Origin: Streptococcus uberis
GTDB taxonomy: Bacteria; Bacillota; Bacilli; Lactobacillales; Streptococcaceae
Direction: 5' to 3'
Length of the DNA: 64,000 nt
Assembly: GCF_000785785.1 (NCBI RefSeq)
Contig: NZ_JRQN01000002.1
Span: 92,517 to 156,516, forward strand
Shown here: one piece after another, positions 28,163 through 38,320 of the stretch
Layout: each line of letters begins with the position of its first letter
Position numbering within the stretch: the stretch's first letter is position 1
Notes under the pieces: generated by a model
Told to the model about the DNA's origin: nothing
Seen by the model: only the letters and a program-made list of their open reading frames with translations
The model's database searches: none
Position numbers and translations under genes: made by a program

Positions 28163-28486
28163 ATGATCTTTACTAAATTTTTTAAACAACAAGCATCTTT
28201 GACCACACAAGAACTGCAAAAACTATTACAAACTGATAACGTAACGTTACTGGATGTCAGAACACGACAGGAGTTTCAGTCGGCTCATATTAGAGAAGCA
28301 AGAAATTTTCCTTTATCGGATATTACAACCTATAAGGGAACAAAAGATAAACTGATTTATGTCATTTGTCAGTCAGGAATGCGGAGCAAACGAGCTTGTA
28401 AGACATTGAATCAATTGGGATACTCTACAGTTAATATTAAAGGTGGCATGTCTGCATGGACAGGACCTAAACTAAATTCGAAATAA
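28163..28486 (+). CDS. Rhodanese-like sulfurtransferase
   Basis: This is a single-domain rhodanese (107 residues). The active-site loop CQSGMRS carries the persulfide-forming Cys, and GGMSAWTG is the typical C-terminal motif. It probably moves sulfane sulfur from low-molecular-weight persulfides to acceptors. First gene of an operon with CoA-disulfide/persulfide reductase and a second rhodanese. SD TGAGGAGAG. Confidence 0.9.
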   Translation: MIFTKFFKQQASLTTQELQKLLQTDNVTLLDVRTRQEFQSAHIREARNFPLSDITTYKGTKDKLIYVICQSGMRSKRACKTLNQLGYSTVNIKGGMSAWTGPKLNSK

Positions 28487-28500
28487 TAAAGAGGTAGAAA

Positions 28501-30152
28501 ATGAAGATTATTATTGTAGGTGGTGTAGCAGGTGGGATGTCTGCAGCGACACGACTCAGACGTTTAATGGAAGATGCAGAAATTATTGTATTTGATCGGG
28601 GTCCATATGTTTCGTTTGCTAATTGTGGCTTGCCCTACCATGTTTCAGGAGAAATTGCTGATCGCAATAGCTTATTGGTACAGACTCCGGAACGACTTAA
28701 AGCAAGGTTTGAATTAGATGTTCGTCCAGAAACTGAGGTAATGGCGATCCATCCAAAGGAAAAAATGGTTACTGCTCAGCATGCTGGAGTAACGTATACA
28801 GAGTCTTATGATAAGCTTATCTTGTCACCTGGCGCGAAACCATTTTTTCCTCAGATACCTGGCTTAGATGAGTCTGAAAATGTATTTAGTTTAAGAAATA
28901 TACCAGATCTAGATAAGATTATGGCTCAGATTGATCATCAAAAAGTGGGACAAGCAACGGTCATTGGAGCAGGATTTATTGGTCTTGAAATGGCTGAAAG
29001 TCTATCAAAGAAAGGCTATGACGTTACAATCGTTGAAAAGGCGCTTCATGTTTTGCCGCCTTTAGATGAAGAAATGGCTAGCTTTGTTCAAGCAGAGTTG
29101 GTAAAAAATAAGATCAAAGTCATTACTGGACAGTCTGCACAATCCTTTGAAGAAAAAGGACGCGTGATTATTTTAGAAGATGGTAGCAAATTAATGTCAG
29201 ACCTGACAATTATGTCGGTTGGTGTCATGCCTGCATCAGATTTGGCAAAAGAAGCTGGGTTAACATTAGGGTTTAAAGATGGTATTTTGGTCAATGACAA
29301 TTATCAAACAAGCAATGATGATATTTATGCAGTTGGCGATGCATCATTGTTAAACAAGAAATTACAGGTCAAGATGCTTTGATTTCTCTGGCTAGCCCAG
29401 CAAATCGTCAAGGCCGTCAAGTTGCAGATGTCATAGCAGGAATCAGCCGCAAAAATAAAGGAAGTATTGGCACAGCTATTGTCCGTGTTTTTGACCTTTT
29501 GGCAGCCTCAACGGGACTTAGTGAACGTCAAGCTAAACAAAGCTTTAACGATGTCGCTGTACTTCATACGAGTGGCAAAGATCATGCTTCATACTTCCCA
29601 GGTGCAACTGACATTACTCTTAAATTGGTATTTAGTAAAAACAGTGGCCTTATCTATGGCGCTCAAGCAGTTGGACAAAAAGGTGTTGATAAACGCATTG
29701 ATATCCTAGCTACCGCTATAAAAGTTGGATTGACTGTAGAGGAATTGCCAGAGTTAGAATTTACTTATGCGCCACCATTTGGTGTTGCTAAAGACCCTGT
29801 AAATATGGCGGGCTATGTCGCAACCAATCTGTTAGAGGGAACTAGTGAAACGGTACAATGGTATCAGTTAGAAGAAGAATTGTCAAAAGGTAAAAAGCTA
29901 TTGGATGTGCGTACTGTTTCAGAGTTTGCAGCAGGTCATTTTGCTGAAGGGATCAATATCCCTCTTGATGACTTACGTAATCGATTAAATGAACTTGATA
30001 AAGAGCAAGCGTATATTGTTAGTTGTCATAGTGGTTTGCGCTCTTATTTGGCGGAACGCATTCTTAAGCAGGAAGGTTTTACCGTTCAAAATTTAGATGG
30101 TGCCTACTCTCTTTATCAAAGTGTTTACCCAGAAAGGATTACCCATGTTTAA
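28501..30152 (+). pseudogene. CoA-disulfide (persulfide) reductase-rhodanese fusion, split by one frameshift
   Basis: This is a FAD/NAD(P)H flavoprotein of about 550 residues fused to a C-terminal rhodanese domain. Visible are the N-terminal FAD motif IIVGGVAGGMSAATRLRR, the active-site Cys in SFANCGLPYHVSG, the NAD motif VIGAGFIGLEMAE, and the rhodanese loop SCHSGLRS. The first frame ends at 29382 and the second opens at 29379; adding one G in TTGTT near 29350 restores the expected DAS-L-V-K-Q-E-I-T-G-Q-D joint. It should reduce CoA persulfide or disulfide. Probably functional if the frameshift is a sequence error. Confidence 0.85.
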
Positions 30153-30444
30153 ATCGGAATCAATCACACAGTTACAAGAATTACTTAAACAAGACAAGCT
30201 AAATCTAATTGATGTTCGTGAAAGCTTTGAATACGAAGCAGGACATGTACCAAGTGCAGTCAATATGCCCTTAAGCGACTTTGAAGAAAGCTATCAGACC
30301 TTGGATAAAAACAAAAGCTACCATATTATTTGCCATTCTGGTGGTCGTTCAGCCCAAGCATGTGCTTATCTGAGCAATCAAGGATTTGAAGATGTGACAA
30401 ATGTTGAAGGCGGAACAAGCGCCTGGACAGGAAAATTAGATTAG
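30145..30444 (+). CDS. Rhodanese-like sulfurtransferase (second)
   Basis: This is a 99-residue rhodanese with active loop CHSGGRS and the terminal motif GGTSAWTG. The ATG overlaps the end of the reductase gene by eight bases and has SD AGAAAGGA. Together with the first rhodanese and the fused domain, the operon carries three rhodanese domains, each with its cysteine. Confidence 0.9.
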   Translation: MFKSESITQLQELLKQDKLNLIDVRESFEYEAGHVPSAVNMPLSDFEESYQTLDKNKSYHIICHSGGRSAQACAYLSNQGFEDVTNVEGGTSAWTGKLD

Positions 30445-30446
30445 CT

Positions 30447-30484
30447 ATTAAAAGGCCTTAGGAAAACTCCTAAGGCCTTTAATA
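30447..30484 (+). terminator. Terminator of the persulfide operon
   Basis: AAAGGCCTTAGGA pairs with TCCTAAGGCCTTT around AAAC. The stem is long and GC-containing; the following T-run is short. Confidence 0.8.
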
Positions 30485-30541
30485 GATTGGGAATTGTGTT
30501 TAGGAAGAAAGAAGAGAGTTTATGTCACTAGGCGTAAAAGG

Positions 30542-30607
30542 TTAGTAAGTGTAAAAACCACGACCAGCAGATTTGCCTATATAGCCTTTATCTAAGAAAT
30601 CTTCTTT
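30542..30607 (-). pseudogene. C-terminal remnant of a 3-hydroxyacyl-CoA dehydrogenase-like gene
   Basis: On the minus strand a stop-to-stop frame reads LKEDFLDKGYIGKSAGRGFY then TY. The GK(S/T)xGRGFYxY ending is characteristic of 3-hydroxybutyryl-CoA dehydrogenases and relatives. Nothing of the rest of the gene remains upstream on that strand. Evidence is one short motif, so moderate at best. Confidence 0.4.
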
Positions 30608-30650
30608 TAATTATAGTCATATTTTTAAAAAAATAGACAAAAATATTTTT

Positions 30651-30716
30651 TTGACTTGTTTTTTTGAAAAAATAGACATATAATATATCACGTAAAGATA
30701 TATATAGTATATCATA
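30651..30716 (+). promoter_or_regulatory. ccpN promoter region with two CcpN-like boxes
   Basis: TATAAT at 30679-30684 has a possible -35 TTGTTT at 16 bp. Two boxes match, on the minus strand, the CcpN consensus TRTGHYATAYW as I recall it: TATGATATACT at 30716-30706 (full match) and CGTGATATATT at 30692-30682 (one mismatch, touching the -10). An 18-bp near-identical direct repeat (TTTTT-A/G-AAAAAATAGACA) begins at 30622 and at 30661. Autoregulation by CcpN is inferred. Confidence 0.55.
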
Positions 30717-30738
30717 TTTAAGCAAAAGTGAGGTATTT

Positions 30739-31365
30739 ATTATTCAATTCACCACAAGACAAAAGTCGATTATATCGATTGTTAAAGAAAAAGAGCCAAT
30801 AACTGGTGAAAAAATTGCAGATCTCTTACAAGTTACAAGAGCAACCTTGCGATCAGACTTAGTTGTTTTAACCATGCTAGGAGTTTTAGATGCGAAACCC
30901 AAAGTTGGTTATTTTTATGTTGGCAAGTCAGAATCTCATCAAGAATACCAGTTATATAAAAATATGAAAGTGTCAGATATTATGGGAATACCTCAAATGG
31001 CACATCAGAATGACTCGGTTTATGATGTTATCGTTCAAATCTTTATGGAAGATTCAGGTGGCGTTTTTATCTTGGATGAATCAGATTATCTCTGTGGACT
31101 AGTTTCTAGGAAAGATTTATTGAAAGCGACAATTGGTAGTGGCGATTTAACAAAACTGCCTATTGGAATGATAATGACTCGTGTACCTAATGTTTCAACT
31201 GTTAGTGGCGATGAATTTGTCCTTTCAGCGGCTGAAAAATTGGTGGCCCGAGAAGTGGATAGTCTTCCTGTCGTAGAACAAGCTGAACATGGTAAATTAA
31301 AGGTGATAGGAAAACTGTCAAAAACGATAATTACCAAACTTTTCCTTGAATTAAAAGAGAAGTAG
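30739..31365 (+). CDS. ccpN: CcpN-type transcriptional repressor, HTH plus two CBS domains
   Basis: This is a regulator of about 208 residues. An N-terminal HTH_11 domain (TTRQKSIISIVKEKEPITGE, KIADLLQVTRATLRSDL) is followed by paired CBS domains (about 75-205) that bind adenine nucleotides. It precedes the PPDK regulator and PPDK genes, matching CcpN control of gluconeogenic genes. The HTH frame extends well upstream of the first TTG at 30847 (and the first ATG at 30874), which would lose the HTH. SD GTGAGG is spaced for ATT codons at 30739/30742, so translation seems to begin at AUU, or an ATG was lost. Confidence 0.82.
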   Translation: MIQFTTRQKSIISIVKEKEPITGEKIADLLQVTRATLRSDLVVLTMLGVLDAKPKVGYFYVGKSESHQEYQLYKNMKVSDIMGIPQMAHQNDSVYDVIVQIFMEDSGGVFILDESDYLCGLVSRKDLLKATIGSGDLTKLPIGMIMTRVPNVSTVSGDEFVLSAAEKLVAREVDSLPVVEQAEHGKLKVIGKLSKTIITKLFLELKEK

Positions 31366-31380
31366 ATTGGTGGAGGTATT

Positions 31381-32196
31381 ATGGACGATCAATTAGAAAT
31401 ATATATTGTATCAGATTCGTTAGGAGAGACAGCACGTGCTATCGCTAATGCCTGTATACAACAATTTCCAATGCAAGATGAATGGCAATTTAAGCGTTTC
31501 TCAAATATTAATACAGAATCACTTTTAGAAAATGTATTAGAAGAGGCGAAAAATAAGAATGTTTGCATCATGTATAGCCTCGTCGACGACCACTTGGCTA
31601 CATATGCTCAGAAAAGATGTGAAGAAGAAGCTGTTGTCTATGTTGATTTATTAACCAATGTTATTAAAGCAATGTCAAGAGTTTCAGGGATTACACCACT
31701 TGGACAACCAGGACTGTTGCGGAAGTTAGATAAAGAGTATTTTAAGCGTGTCGAAGCTATTGAATTTGCAGTAAAATATGATGATGGCAAAGATCCAAGG
31801 GCAATTCTAGCTGCGGATTTAGTTTTATTAGGGGTATCAAGAACGTCAAAAACACCTTTAAGTATGTACTTGGCAGATAAGCATCTTAAGGTTGTCAATA
31901 TCCCTTTAATACCTGAAATTCCAATTCCTAAGGAACTTTATCAGATTAATCCAAGAAAGATAATTGGTTTGACAAATTCGATTGAACGACTCAGTCAAGT
32001 TCGAAGAGAAAGGTTAAGAGCCATGGGCTTATCAAGCACTGCGAACTATGCAAATATGGATCGTATTTTTGAAGAATCGACCTATGCAGAAGACGTCATG
32101 AAAAAACTTACCTGTCCTATAATTAACGTTTCTGAAAAAGCTATTGAAGAAACAGCAACAATTATTCTTGAAATCTTAAAAAATAATGAGCTATAA
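31381..32196 (+). CDS. PPDK regulatory protein (bifunctional kinase/pyrophosphorylase, DUF299)
   Basis: This is a 271-residue protein that inactivates pyruvate phosphate dikinase by ADP-dependent phosphorylation of a Thr and reactivates it by phosphorolysis. It has the family P-loop-like motif [17 protein letters not shown] and opens [12 protein letters not shown]. It lies between ccpN and ppdK in a tight operon (15-bp gaps), SD GGTGGAGG. Assignment is strong from sequence and context. Confidence 0.93.
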   Translation: MDDQLEIYIVSDSLGETARAIANACIQQFPMQDEWQFKRFSNINTESLLENVLEEAKNKNVCIMYSLVDDHLATYAQKRCEEEAVVYVDLLTNVIKAMSRVSGITPLGQPGLLRKLDKEYFKRVEAIEFAVKYDDGKDPRAILAADLVLLGVSRTSKTPLSMYLADKHLKVVNIPLIPEIPIPKELYQINPRKIIGLTNSIERLSQVRRERLRAMGLSSTANYANMDRIFEESTYAEDVMKKLTCPIINVSEKAIEETATIILEILKNNEL

Positions 32197-32210
32197 AAAT
32201 GGAGGCACAC

Positions 32211-34856
32211 ATGGAAACTAAGTTTGTTTATCGTTTTGTTGAAGGCCATAAAGACATGCGCAGTCTTTTAGGTGGAAAAGGAGCTAATTTGGCAGAAATG
32301 ACAAGTATCGGCTTACCTGTTCCTCAAGGATTTACCATTACAACTGAAGCTTGTAATGACTATTATGATAATGATAGTCAAATTCGCGACATCGTATTAG
32401 ATCAAATTGATTCCGCTTTGGAAGAATTAGAAGTTGAACAAGAAAAAAAATTAGGAAGTGATCAAGATCCACTTTTAGTATCTGTTCGTTCTGGTGCAGT
32501 CTTTTCAATGCCAGGTATGATGGATACCATTTTAAACCTTGGTTTAAATGATACCAGTGTCCTTGGACTAATTTCAGCAACGAAAAATGAACGCTTTGCT
32601 TATGATAGCTACCGTCGTTTTATCCAAATGTTTGCAGATGTAGCTATTGGTATTCCAAAATACAAATTTGAATCTGTTCTAGATAAAGTCAAAGCAGAAA
32701 ATGGCTATCAAGATGATACAGATTTAACAAGTGAAGACTTACAAAAAATTGTAACCGCATTCAAAAATATTTATCAATCTGAAACTGGAACTGCTTTTCC
32801 ACAGGAACCAAAAGAACAGTTGATGCTAGCTATTGAAGCAGTTTTCAAATCTTGGAATAATCCAAGAGCTCAAGTTTATCGTCGACTAAACGATATTTCA
32901 CATACGCTTGGCACAGCAGTTAATATTCAATCAATGGTTTATGGAAATATGGGTGATAACAGCGGAACAGGGGTTGCTTTCACTCGTAATCCATCAACTG
33001 GAGAAAAACATCTTTTCGGTGAATACTTAATTAATGCTCAAGGCGAAGATGTGGTTGCAGGTATTCGCACACCTCAAAGCATCGATCGTCTTAAAGAAGA
33101 TATGCTTAAGATTTATGATCAATTTGTTGAAATTACAAACATCCTTGAAAAACATTATAAAGATATGCAGGATGTTGAGTTTACCATTGAAAAAGGACGT
33201 TTATTTATGCTCCAAACACGTAATGGTAAACGGACAGCTAAAGCTGCTATTAAGATTGCAGTAGACCAAGTTAATGAAGGTTTAATCACAAAAGAAGAAG
33301 CGATTCTTCGTATTGAACCTCGTCAGTTAGAACAAATATTACACCCGTCATTTGATCCAAAAGATTTAGAAAATGCCGAGCTTCTTGTCAAAGGACTTCC
33401 TGCATCACCAGGTGCAGCTTGTGGTCAAATTTACTTCCACGCCGATGACGCGGTACGTGAAGCCAATGCAGGTAAAACAGTTCTTCTCGTAAGACAAGAG
33501 ACATCTCCTGAAGACATTGAAGGAATGGTTAGTGCCAAAGGTATCATTACTGCGCGTGGTGGAATGACGTCACATGCCGCAGTTGTTGCCCGTGGTATGG
33601 GTAAACCATGTGTGGCTGGATGTAGCCAATTAATGGTTGACGAAGAAGAAAAAGTTTTAACATGTGGACCATTAGTTATCAAAGAAGGCGACTTTTTATC
33701 AATCGATGGTGGAACAGGATCAGTATACCTTAATCAAGTACCAATGGCTTCAACAGCTCTTGATCAAGACTACCTAACTTTCATGGAATGGGTTAATGAA
33801 GAACGTGACATAATGGTTAGATGTAATGCTGATACACCTCGTGATGCAAAAAAAGCCTTGGAATTTGGTGCAGAAGGTATTGGCTTATGCCGTACAGAAC
33901 ATATGTTCTTTGATGATGAACGTATCCCACTCGTTCGTGAAATGATTGTTGCTGACAATGTGGATGATCGTGTTAAAGCACTTGATAAGCTACTTCCTCA
34001 CCAAAGAGATGACTTCTATCAACTCTTCAGGGTGCTTAATGGCAAATCTTGTACTATTCGTCTTTTGGACCCACCGCTTCATGAATTCTTGCCACATGAT
34101 CAAGCATCTGTTGAGAGTCTTGCTAGCCAGTTAAGGATGTCAGCTAAAGATCTCCAAAAACGGATCAAGGAACTTGAAGAATTTAACCCAATGTTAGGTC
34201 ATCGTGGTTGTCGTCTTGCAATTACCTATCCAGAAATGTGCATCATGCAAGCGCGAGCAATTGCCCAAGGGGCTATCAAGGCACATAAAGAAGGCGTAAA
34301 AGTTAGTCCTGAGATTATGGTTCCATTGGTAAGTATCGTTGAAGAATTCAAGATTTTAAGAAAACTTATTGAAGATACTGTTGAAGAAGAGCTAGCTGCT
34401 GCTAATATTCAAATGAATTATACAATTGGTACAATGATTGAAATTCCAAGAGCTTGTGTCACTGCTGATGAAATTGCAGAAGTTGCTGACTTCTTTAGCT
34501 TTGGTACTAATGACCTTACTCAAATGGGCTTCGGTTTCTCTCGTGATGATGCTGGCAAGTTCCTCGGAGAATATGTTGATAAAAACATCTTTGAAAAAGA
34601 TCCATTTGAAGTACTTGATCAAAAAGGGATTGGTCGCCTCTTAGGCATGGCCGTTGAACTTGGTCGTGGTGTGAAACCTGAGCTTAAACTTGGTATCTGT
34701 GGAGAACATGGTGGAGAACCAAACACAGTCGAATTTTGCTACCGTCAAGGTCTCAACTATGTTTCATGTTCGCCTTTTCGTGTGCCTATTGCTAAATTAG
34801 CTGCCGCACAAGCTAAGATTAAAGGCCAAGGCTCAAGCCTTCATGTAGATAAATAA
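32211..34856 (+). CDS. ppdK: Pyruvate, phosphate dikinase
   Basis: PPDK (881 residues) interconverts pyruvate, ATP and Pi with PEP, AMP and PPi. It has an N-terminal ATP-grasp domain (LLGGKGANLAEM...VSVRSGAVFSMPGMMDT), a central phosphohistidine domain with GGMTSHAAVVARGMGK, and a C-terminal PEP/pyruvate barrel ending in LKLGICGEHGGEP with the catalytic Cys. The ATG used has SD GGAGG six bases upstream. Not part of the core gatCAB neighbourhood, so this ccpN-regulator-ppdK block looks like an accessory module for PEP/pyruvate balance. Confidence 0.97.
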   Translation: METKFVYRFVEGHKDMRSLLGGKGANLAEMTSIGLPVPQGFTITTEACNDYYDNDSQIRDIVLDQIDSALEELEVEQEKKLGSDQDPLLVSVRSGAVFSMPGMMDTILNLGLNDTSVLGLISATKNERFAYDSYRRFIQMFADVAIGIPKYKFESVLDKVKAENGYQDDTDLTSEDLQKIVTAFKNIYQSETGTAFPQEPKEQLMLAIEAVFKSWNNPRAQVYRRLNDISHTLGTAVNIQSMVYGNMGDNSGTGVAFTRNPSTGEKHLFGEYLINAQGEDVVAGIRTPQSIDRLKEDMLKIYDQFVEITNILEKHYKDMQDVEFTIEKGRLFMLQTRNGKRTAKAAIKIAVDQVNEGLITKEEAILRIEPRQLEQILHPSFDPKDLENAELLVKGLPASPGAACGQIYFHADDAVREANAGKTVLLVRQETSPEDIEGMVSAKGIITARGGMTSHAAVVARGMGKPCVAGCSQLMVDEEEKVLTCGPLVIKEGDFLSIDGGTGSVYLNQVPMASTALDQDYLTFMEWVNEERDIMVRCNADTPRDAKKALEFGAEGIGLCRTEHMFFDDERIPLVREMIVADNVDDRVKALDKLLPHQRDDFYQLFRVLNGKSCTIRLLDPPLHEFLPHDQASVESLASQLRMSAKDLQKRIKELEEFNPMLGHRGCRLAITYPEMCIMQARAIAQGAIKAHKEGVKVSPEIMVPLVSIVEEFKILRKLIEDTVEEELAAANIQMNYTIGTMIEIPRACVTADEIAEVADFFSFGTNDLTQMGFGFSRDDAGKFLGEYVDKNIFEKDPFEVLDQKGIGRLLGMAVELGRGVKPELKLGICGEHGGEPNTVEFCYRQGLNYVSCSPFRVPIAKLAAAQAKIKGQGSSLHVDK

Positions 34857-34860
34857 AGCC

Positions 34861-34902
34861 AAACCTTAATTGATTACATATGTAATCAATTAAGGTTTTT
34901 TG
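34861..34902 (+). terminator. Long perfect-palindrome terminator after ppdK
   Basis: A 19-bp perfect stem (AAACCTTAATTGATTACAT with its complement) has essentially no unpaired loop beyond the centre and ends in TTTTTT. Confidence 0.92.
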
Positions 34903-34967
34903 TAAGTGCAAAGCCTAAAAGAATCAGTTGGTCGGCTGTAAAAATTGGGTTGAAATGTGTTATAATA

Positions 34968-34976
34968 ACTTAGACT
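34968..34976 (+). promoter_or_regulatory. gatCAB promoter (extended -10)
   Basis: TGT-TATAAT lies 29 bp before the gatC start. No good -35 at 16-18 bp is seen, as is common for extended -10 promoters. Confidence 0.6.
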
Positions 34977-35004
34977 ATGTCAATTTGAAACCTAAGGAGT
35001 AGAC

Positions 35005-35306
35005 ATGAAAATTTCTGAAGAAGAAGTTCGCCATGTAGCGACACTATCAAAATTATCATTTACAGACCAAGAAACAAGTGAATTTGCCACAACTTTGACA
35101 AAAATTGTTGAATGGTAGAAATGTTAAATGAAGTTGATACAGAAGGTGTTGCCATCACAACAACAATGGCAGACCGTAAAAATGTGATGCGTCAAGATAT
35201 TGCCCAAGCAGGAACTGACCGTGACTTATTATTTAAAAATGTTCCAGAAAAAGAAAATAACTTTATCAAAGTACCAGCAATCTTAGAAGACGGAGGAGAT
35301 GCATAA
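35005..35306 (+). pseudogene. gatC: Aspartyl/glutamyl-tRNA amidotransferase subunit C, split by one frameshift
   Basis: GatC (100 residues when restored) stabilises GatA-GatB in converting Glu-tRNA(Gln)/Asp-tRNA(Asn) to the amidated forms. The first frame ([18 protein letters not shown]) reaches a stop at 35118. The second ([18 protein letters not shown]) continues to the gatA overlap. One T missing in GTTGAATGG near 35110 (expected IV-DM-VEM) explains the break. The gene is essential in streptococci, so a base-calling error is likely. SD AAGGAG. Confidence 0.88.
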
Positions 35307-36772
35307 TGTCATATAATCACTATACAGTTGACCAATTACATGAGCTCCTTGTCATGAAAGAAATAACAGTTAGACAATTAATTGAAGCGACAATTGCTGA
35401 TATTAAAGAACGTGAAGAAGCAATTGGTTCTTTTATTACTCTTGCTGAAGAGCAAGCACTTGCAGCCGCAGATGCCCTTGATGCAAAAGGCATTGATCCT
35501 GAAAATGTGATGGCTGGAATTCCTTTGGTTGTTAAAGATAATATCTCAACAAAAGATATCTTAACAACAGCAGCTTCAAAAATGCTTTACAATTATGAAC
35601 CAGTCTTTGATGCAACAGTTATTGCTAATGCTAAGGCAAAAGATATGATTATCATTGGGAAAGCAAATATGGATGAGTTTGCCATGGGTGGCTCTACTGA
35701 AACATCCTATTTCAAGAAAACGAAAAATGTTTGGGATCAAACCAAAGTTCCTGGTGGTTCATCAGGTGGTTCAGCAACTTCAGTTGCCTCAGGTCAAGCA
35801 CCACTATCTATTGGATCTGATACAGGTGGTTCAATCCGTCAACCTGCAGCTTTTAATGGTGTAGTTGGTATGAAACCAACTTATGGAACTATTTCTCGTT
35901 TTGGTTTGATTGCCTTCGGTAGTTCATTAGACCAAATTGGTTCATTTTCAAAAACAGTTAAAGAAAATGCCCAATTGATGAATGTCTTAGCTAGTCCAGA
36001 TGAAAAAGACTCAACATCAGCACCAGTTAGAATTGCTGATTTCACTTCTAAAATTGGACAAGACATTAAAGGCATGAAGATTGCCCTTCCAAAAGAATAC
36101 CTTGGTGAAGGAATCGACCCTGAAATCAAAGAAAATGTTCTAGCAGCAGCCAAACAGTTCGAAGAACTAGGTGCGACTGTTGAAGAAGTTAGCTTACCAC
36201 ATAGCAAATATGGCGTAGCTGTTTACTATATTATCGCCTCATCAGAAGCATCATCAAATCTTCAACGCTTTGATGGCATTCGTTATGGCTACCGTGCCGA
36301 AGATGCAACTAGCTTAGATGACATTTATGTCAAAACTCGTAGTCAAGGTTTTGGTGACGAAGTTAAACGTCGAATCATGCTTGGAACATTTAGCTTGTCA
36401 TCAGGTTACTATGATGCCTACTTTAAAAAGGCAGGCCGTGTTCGTACACTGATTATCCAAGACTTTGAAAAAGTATTTGCTAATTATGACTTGATCATCG
36501 GCCCAACAACGCCAAGCCCTGCATTTGGATTGGATACACTTAACCATGATCCAGTTTCCATGTACCTTGCTGACCTCTTAACTATCCCAGTCAACTTAGC
36601 TGGTATCCCAGGTATCTCAATTCCTTCAGGATTTGTTGATGGCTTACCAGTTGGTATCCAATTGATTGGACCTAAGTACAGCGAAGAGACAGTCTATCAA
36701 GCCGCTGCAGCCTTTGAAGCAGCAACAGATTACCATACAAAACGACCAAGTATTTTCGGAGGTGACAAGTAA
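35306..36772 (+). CDS. gatA: Glutamyl-tRNA(Gln) amidotransferase subunit A
   Basis: GatA (488 residues) is the amidase-signature subunit that releases ammonia from glutamine or asparagine for tRNA transamidation. The Ser-cisSer-Lys triad is visible: Lys in LVVKDNIST, the glycine/serine-rich [14 protein letters not shown], and [14 protein letters not shown]. Starts overlap the gatC stop and end overlaps gatB by one base each (TAATG), so translation is coupled. Confident. Confidence 0.98.
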   Translation: MSYNHYTVDQLHELLVMKEITVRQLIEATIADIKEREEAIGSFITLAEEQALAAADALDAKGIDPENVMAGIPLVVKDNISTKDILTTAASKMLYNYEPVFDATVIANAKAKDMIIIGKANMDEFAMGGSTETSYFKKTKNVWDQTKVPGGSSGGSATSVASGQAPLSIGSDTGGSIRQPAAFNGVVGMKPTYGTISRFGLIAFGSSLDQIGSFSKTVKENAQLMNVLASPDEKDSTSAPVRIADFTSKIGQDIKGMKIALPKEYLGEGIDPEIKENVLAAAKQFEELGATVEEVSLPHSKYGVAVYYIIASSEASSNLQRFDGIRYGYRAEDATSLDDIYVKTRSQGFGDEVKRRIMLGTFSLSSGYYDAYFKKAGRVRTLIIQDFEKVFANYDLIIGPTTPSPAFGLDTLNHDPVSMYLADLLTIPVNLAGIPGISIPSGFVDGLPVGIQLIGPKYSEETVYQAAAAFEAATDYHTKRPSIFGGDK

Positions 36773-38211
36773 TGAATTTTGAAACTATCATTGGTCTTGA
36801 AGTCCATGTTGAATTAAATACAAATTCAAAAATTTTCTCACCTTCATCTGCCCATTTTGGGCAAGAAGCTAATGCAAACACCAATGTTATTGACTGGTCA
36901 TTCCCAGGGGTCCTCCCAGTCATTAACAAGGGTGTCATTGATGCGGGGATCAAAGCTGCGCTGGCACTCAATATGGATATCCACCAAGAAATGCATTTTG
37001 ACCGCAAAAATTATTTCTACCCTGATAATCCCAAAGCCTACCAAATTTCTCAATTTGATGAGCCAATTGGTTACAATGGATGGATTGAAGTGCAGTTGGA
37101 AGATGGCACTAAGAAGAAAATCCGTATCGAACGTGCCCACTTAGAGGAAGATGCTGGTAAAAACACTCACGGAACTGATGGCTATAGCTATGTTGACTTA
37201 AACCGTCAGGGTGTCCCATTAATCGAAATCGTATCTGAAGCCGATATGCGTTCTCCAGAGGAAGCTTATGCCTACTTAACAGCTCTTAAAGAAATTATCC
37301 AGTACACGGGTATTTCAGATGTTAAGATGGAAGAAGGGTCAATGCGCGTGGATGCCAATATTTCGCTTCGTCCTTATGGACAAGAAAAATTTGGTACTAA
37401 AACGGAATTGAAAAACTTGAACTCATTCTCTAATGTTCGTAAAGGTTTAGAGCATGAGGTTGAACGCCAAGCTAAGATTCTTCGTTCTGGTGGCATTATC
37501 CGTCAAGAAACACGTCGCTATGATGAAGCCAATAAAGGGACTATCTTAATGCGTGTCAAAGAAGGTGCAGCAGATTACCGTTACTTCCCAGAACCTGACC
37601 TACCATTGTATGAAATTGATCAGGCTTGGATTGAGGAAATGCGTGATCAATTACCACAATTCCCTGCAGAACGTCGTGACAAATATGTCAGCCAACTTGG
37701 CTTATCAGATTATGATGCTAGTCAGTTAACAGCAACCAAAGATTTATCAGATTTCTTTGAAGCTGCGGTTGCTATTGGTGGAGATGCTAAACAAGTTTCC
37801 AACTGGTTGCAAGGTGAAGTAGCTCAGTTCCTAAATGCTGAAGGCAAAACAATTAGTCAAATTGAATTGACACCAGAAAACTTAGTTGAAATGATTGCTA
37901 TTATTGCTGATGGTACCATTTCATCAAAAATTGCTAAGAAAGTTTTTGTTCACTTAGCAAAAAATGGTGGTTCTGCGCGTGAATACGTTGAAAAAGCTGG
38001 TTTGGTTCAAATTTCAGATCCTGAAGTCTTGATTCCAATTATTCATCAAGTCTTTGCTGATCATGAAGCAGCCGTGGCTGACTTTAAATCAGGCAAACGT
38101 AATGCTGATAAAGCTTTTACAGGTTTCCTTATGAAAGCTACAAAAGGCCAAGCAAACCCACAAGTTGCTCAACAATTATTAGCACAAGAACTGCAAAAAT
38201 TATTAGATTAA
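36772..38211 (+). CDS. gatB: Aspartyl/glutamyl-tRNA amidotransferase subunit B
   Basis: GatB (479 residues) is the kinase/transamidase subunit that phosphorylates the mischarged aminoacyl-tRNA. It has the N-terminal [17 protein letters not shown], the [16 protein letters not shown] core, and the helical plus YqeY-like tail (about 330-479). Last gene of gatCAB. SD GGAGGTG. Confidence 0.98.
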   Translation: MNFETIIGLEVHVELNTNSKIFSPSSAHFGQEANANTNVIDWSFPGVLPVINKGVIDAGIKAALALNMDIHQEMHFDRKNYFYPDNPKAYQISQFDEPIGYNGWIEVQLEDGTKKKIRIERAHLEEDAGKNTHGTDGYSYVDLNRQGVPLIEIVSEADMRSPEEAYAYLTALKEIIQYTGISDVKMEEGSMRVDANISLRPYGQEKFGTKTELKNLNSFSNVRKGLEHEVERQAKILRSGGIIRQETRRYDEANKGTILMRVKEGAADYRYFPEPDLPLYEIDQAWIEEMRDQLPQFPAERRDKYVSQLGLSDYDASQLTATKDLSDFFEAAVAIGGDAKQVSNWLQGEVAQFLNAEGKTISQIELTPENLVEMIAIIADGTISSKIAKKVFVHLAKNGGSAREYVEKAGLVQISDPEVLIPIIHQVFADHEAAVADFKSGKRNADKAFTGFLMKATKGQANPQVAQQLLAQELQKLLD

Positions 38212-38212
38212 T

Positions 38213-38240
38213 CAAAAAGAGGGCTTGGCTCTCTTTTACT
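38213..38240 (+). terminator. Terminator after gatB
   Basis: AAAGAGGGC and GGCTCTCTTT-like arms pair around TT, followed by T-rich sequence. Confidence 0.6.
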
Positions 38241-38320
38241 TTTCTCAAAAATTTGATTCTGCAAGCATACTTTTTCTATGATACAATAGTTAGAACAAAT
38301 AAGTTAGAATGGTGGTTATT

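Noticed and set aside
35881..36207. Minus-strand 108-codon frame across gatA
   Set aside because: Antisense shadow of a highly conserved gene, no SD.
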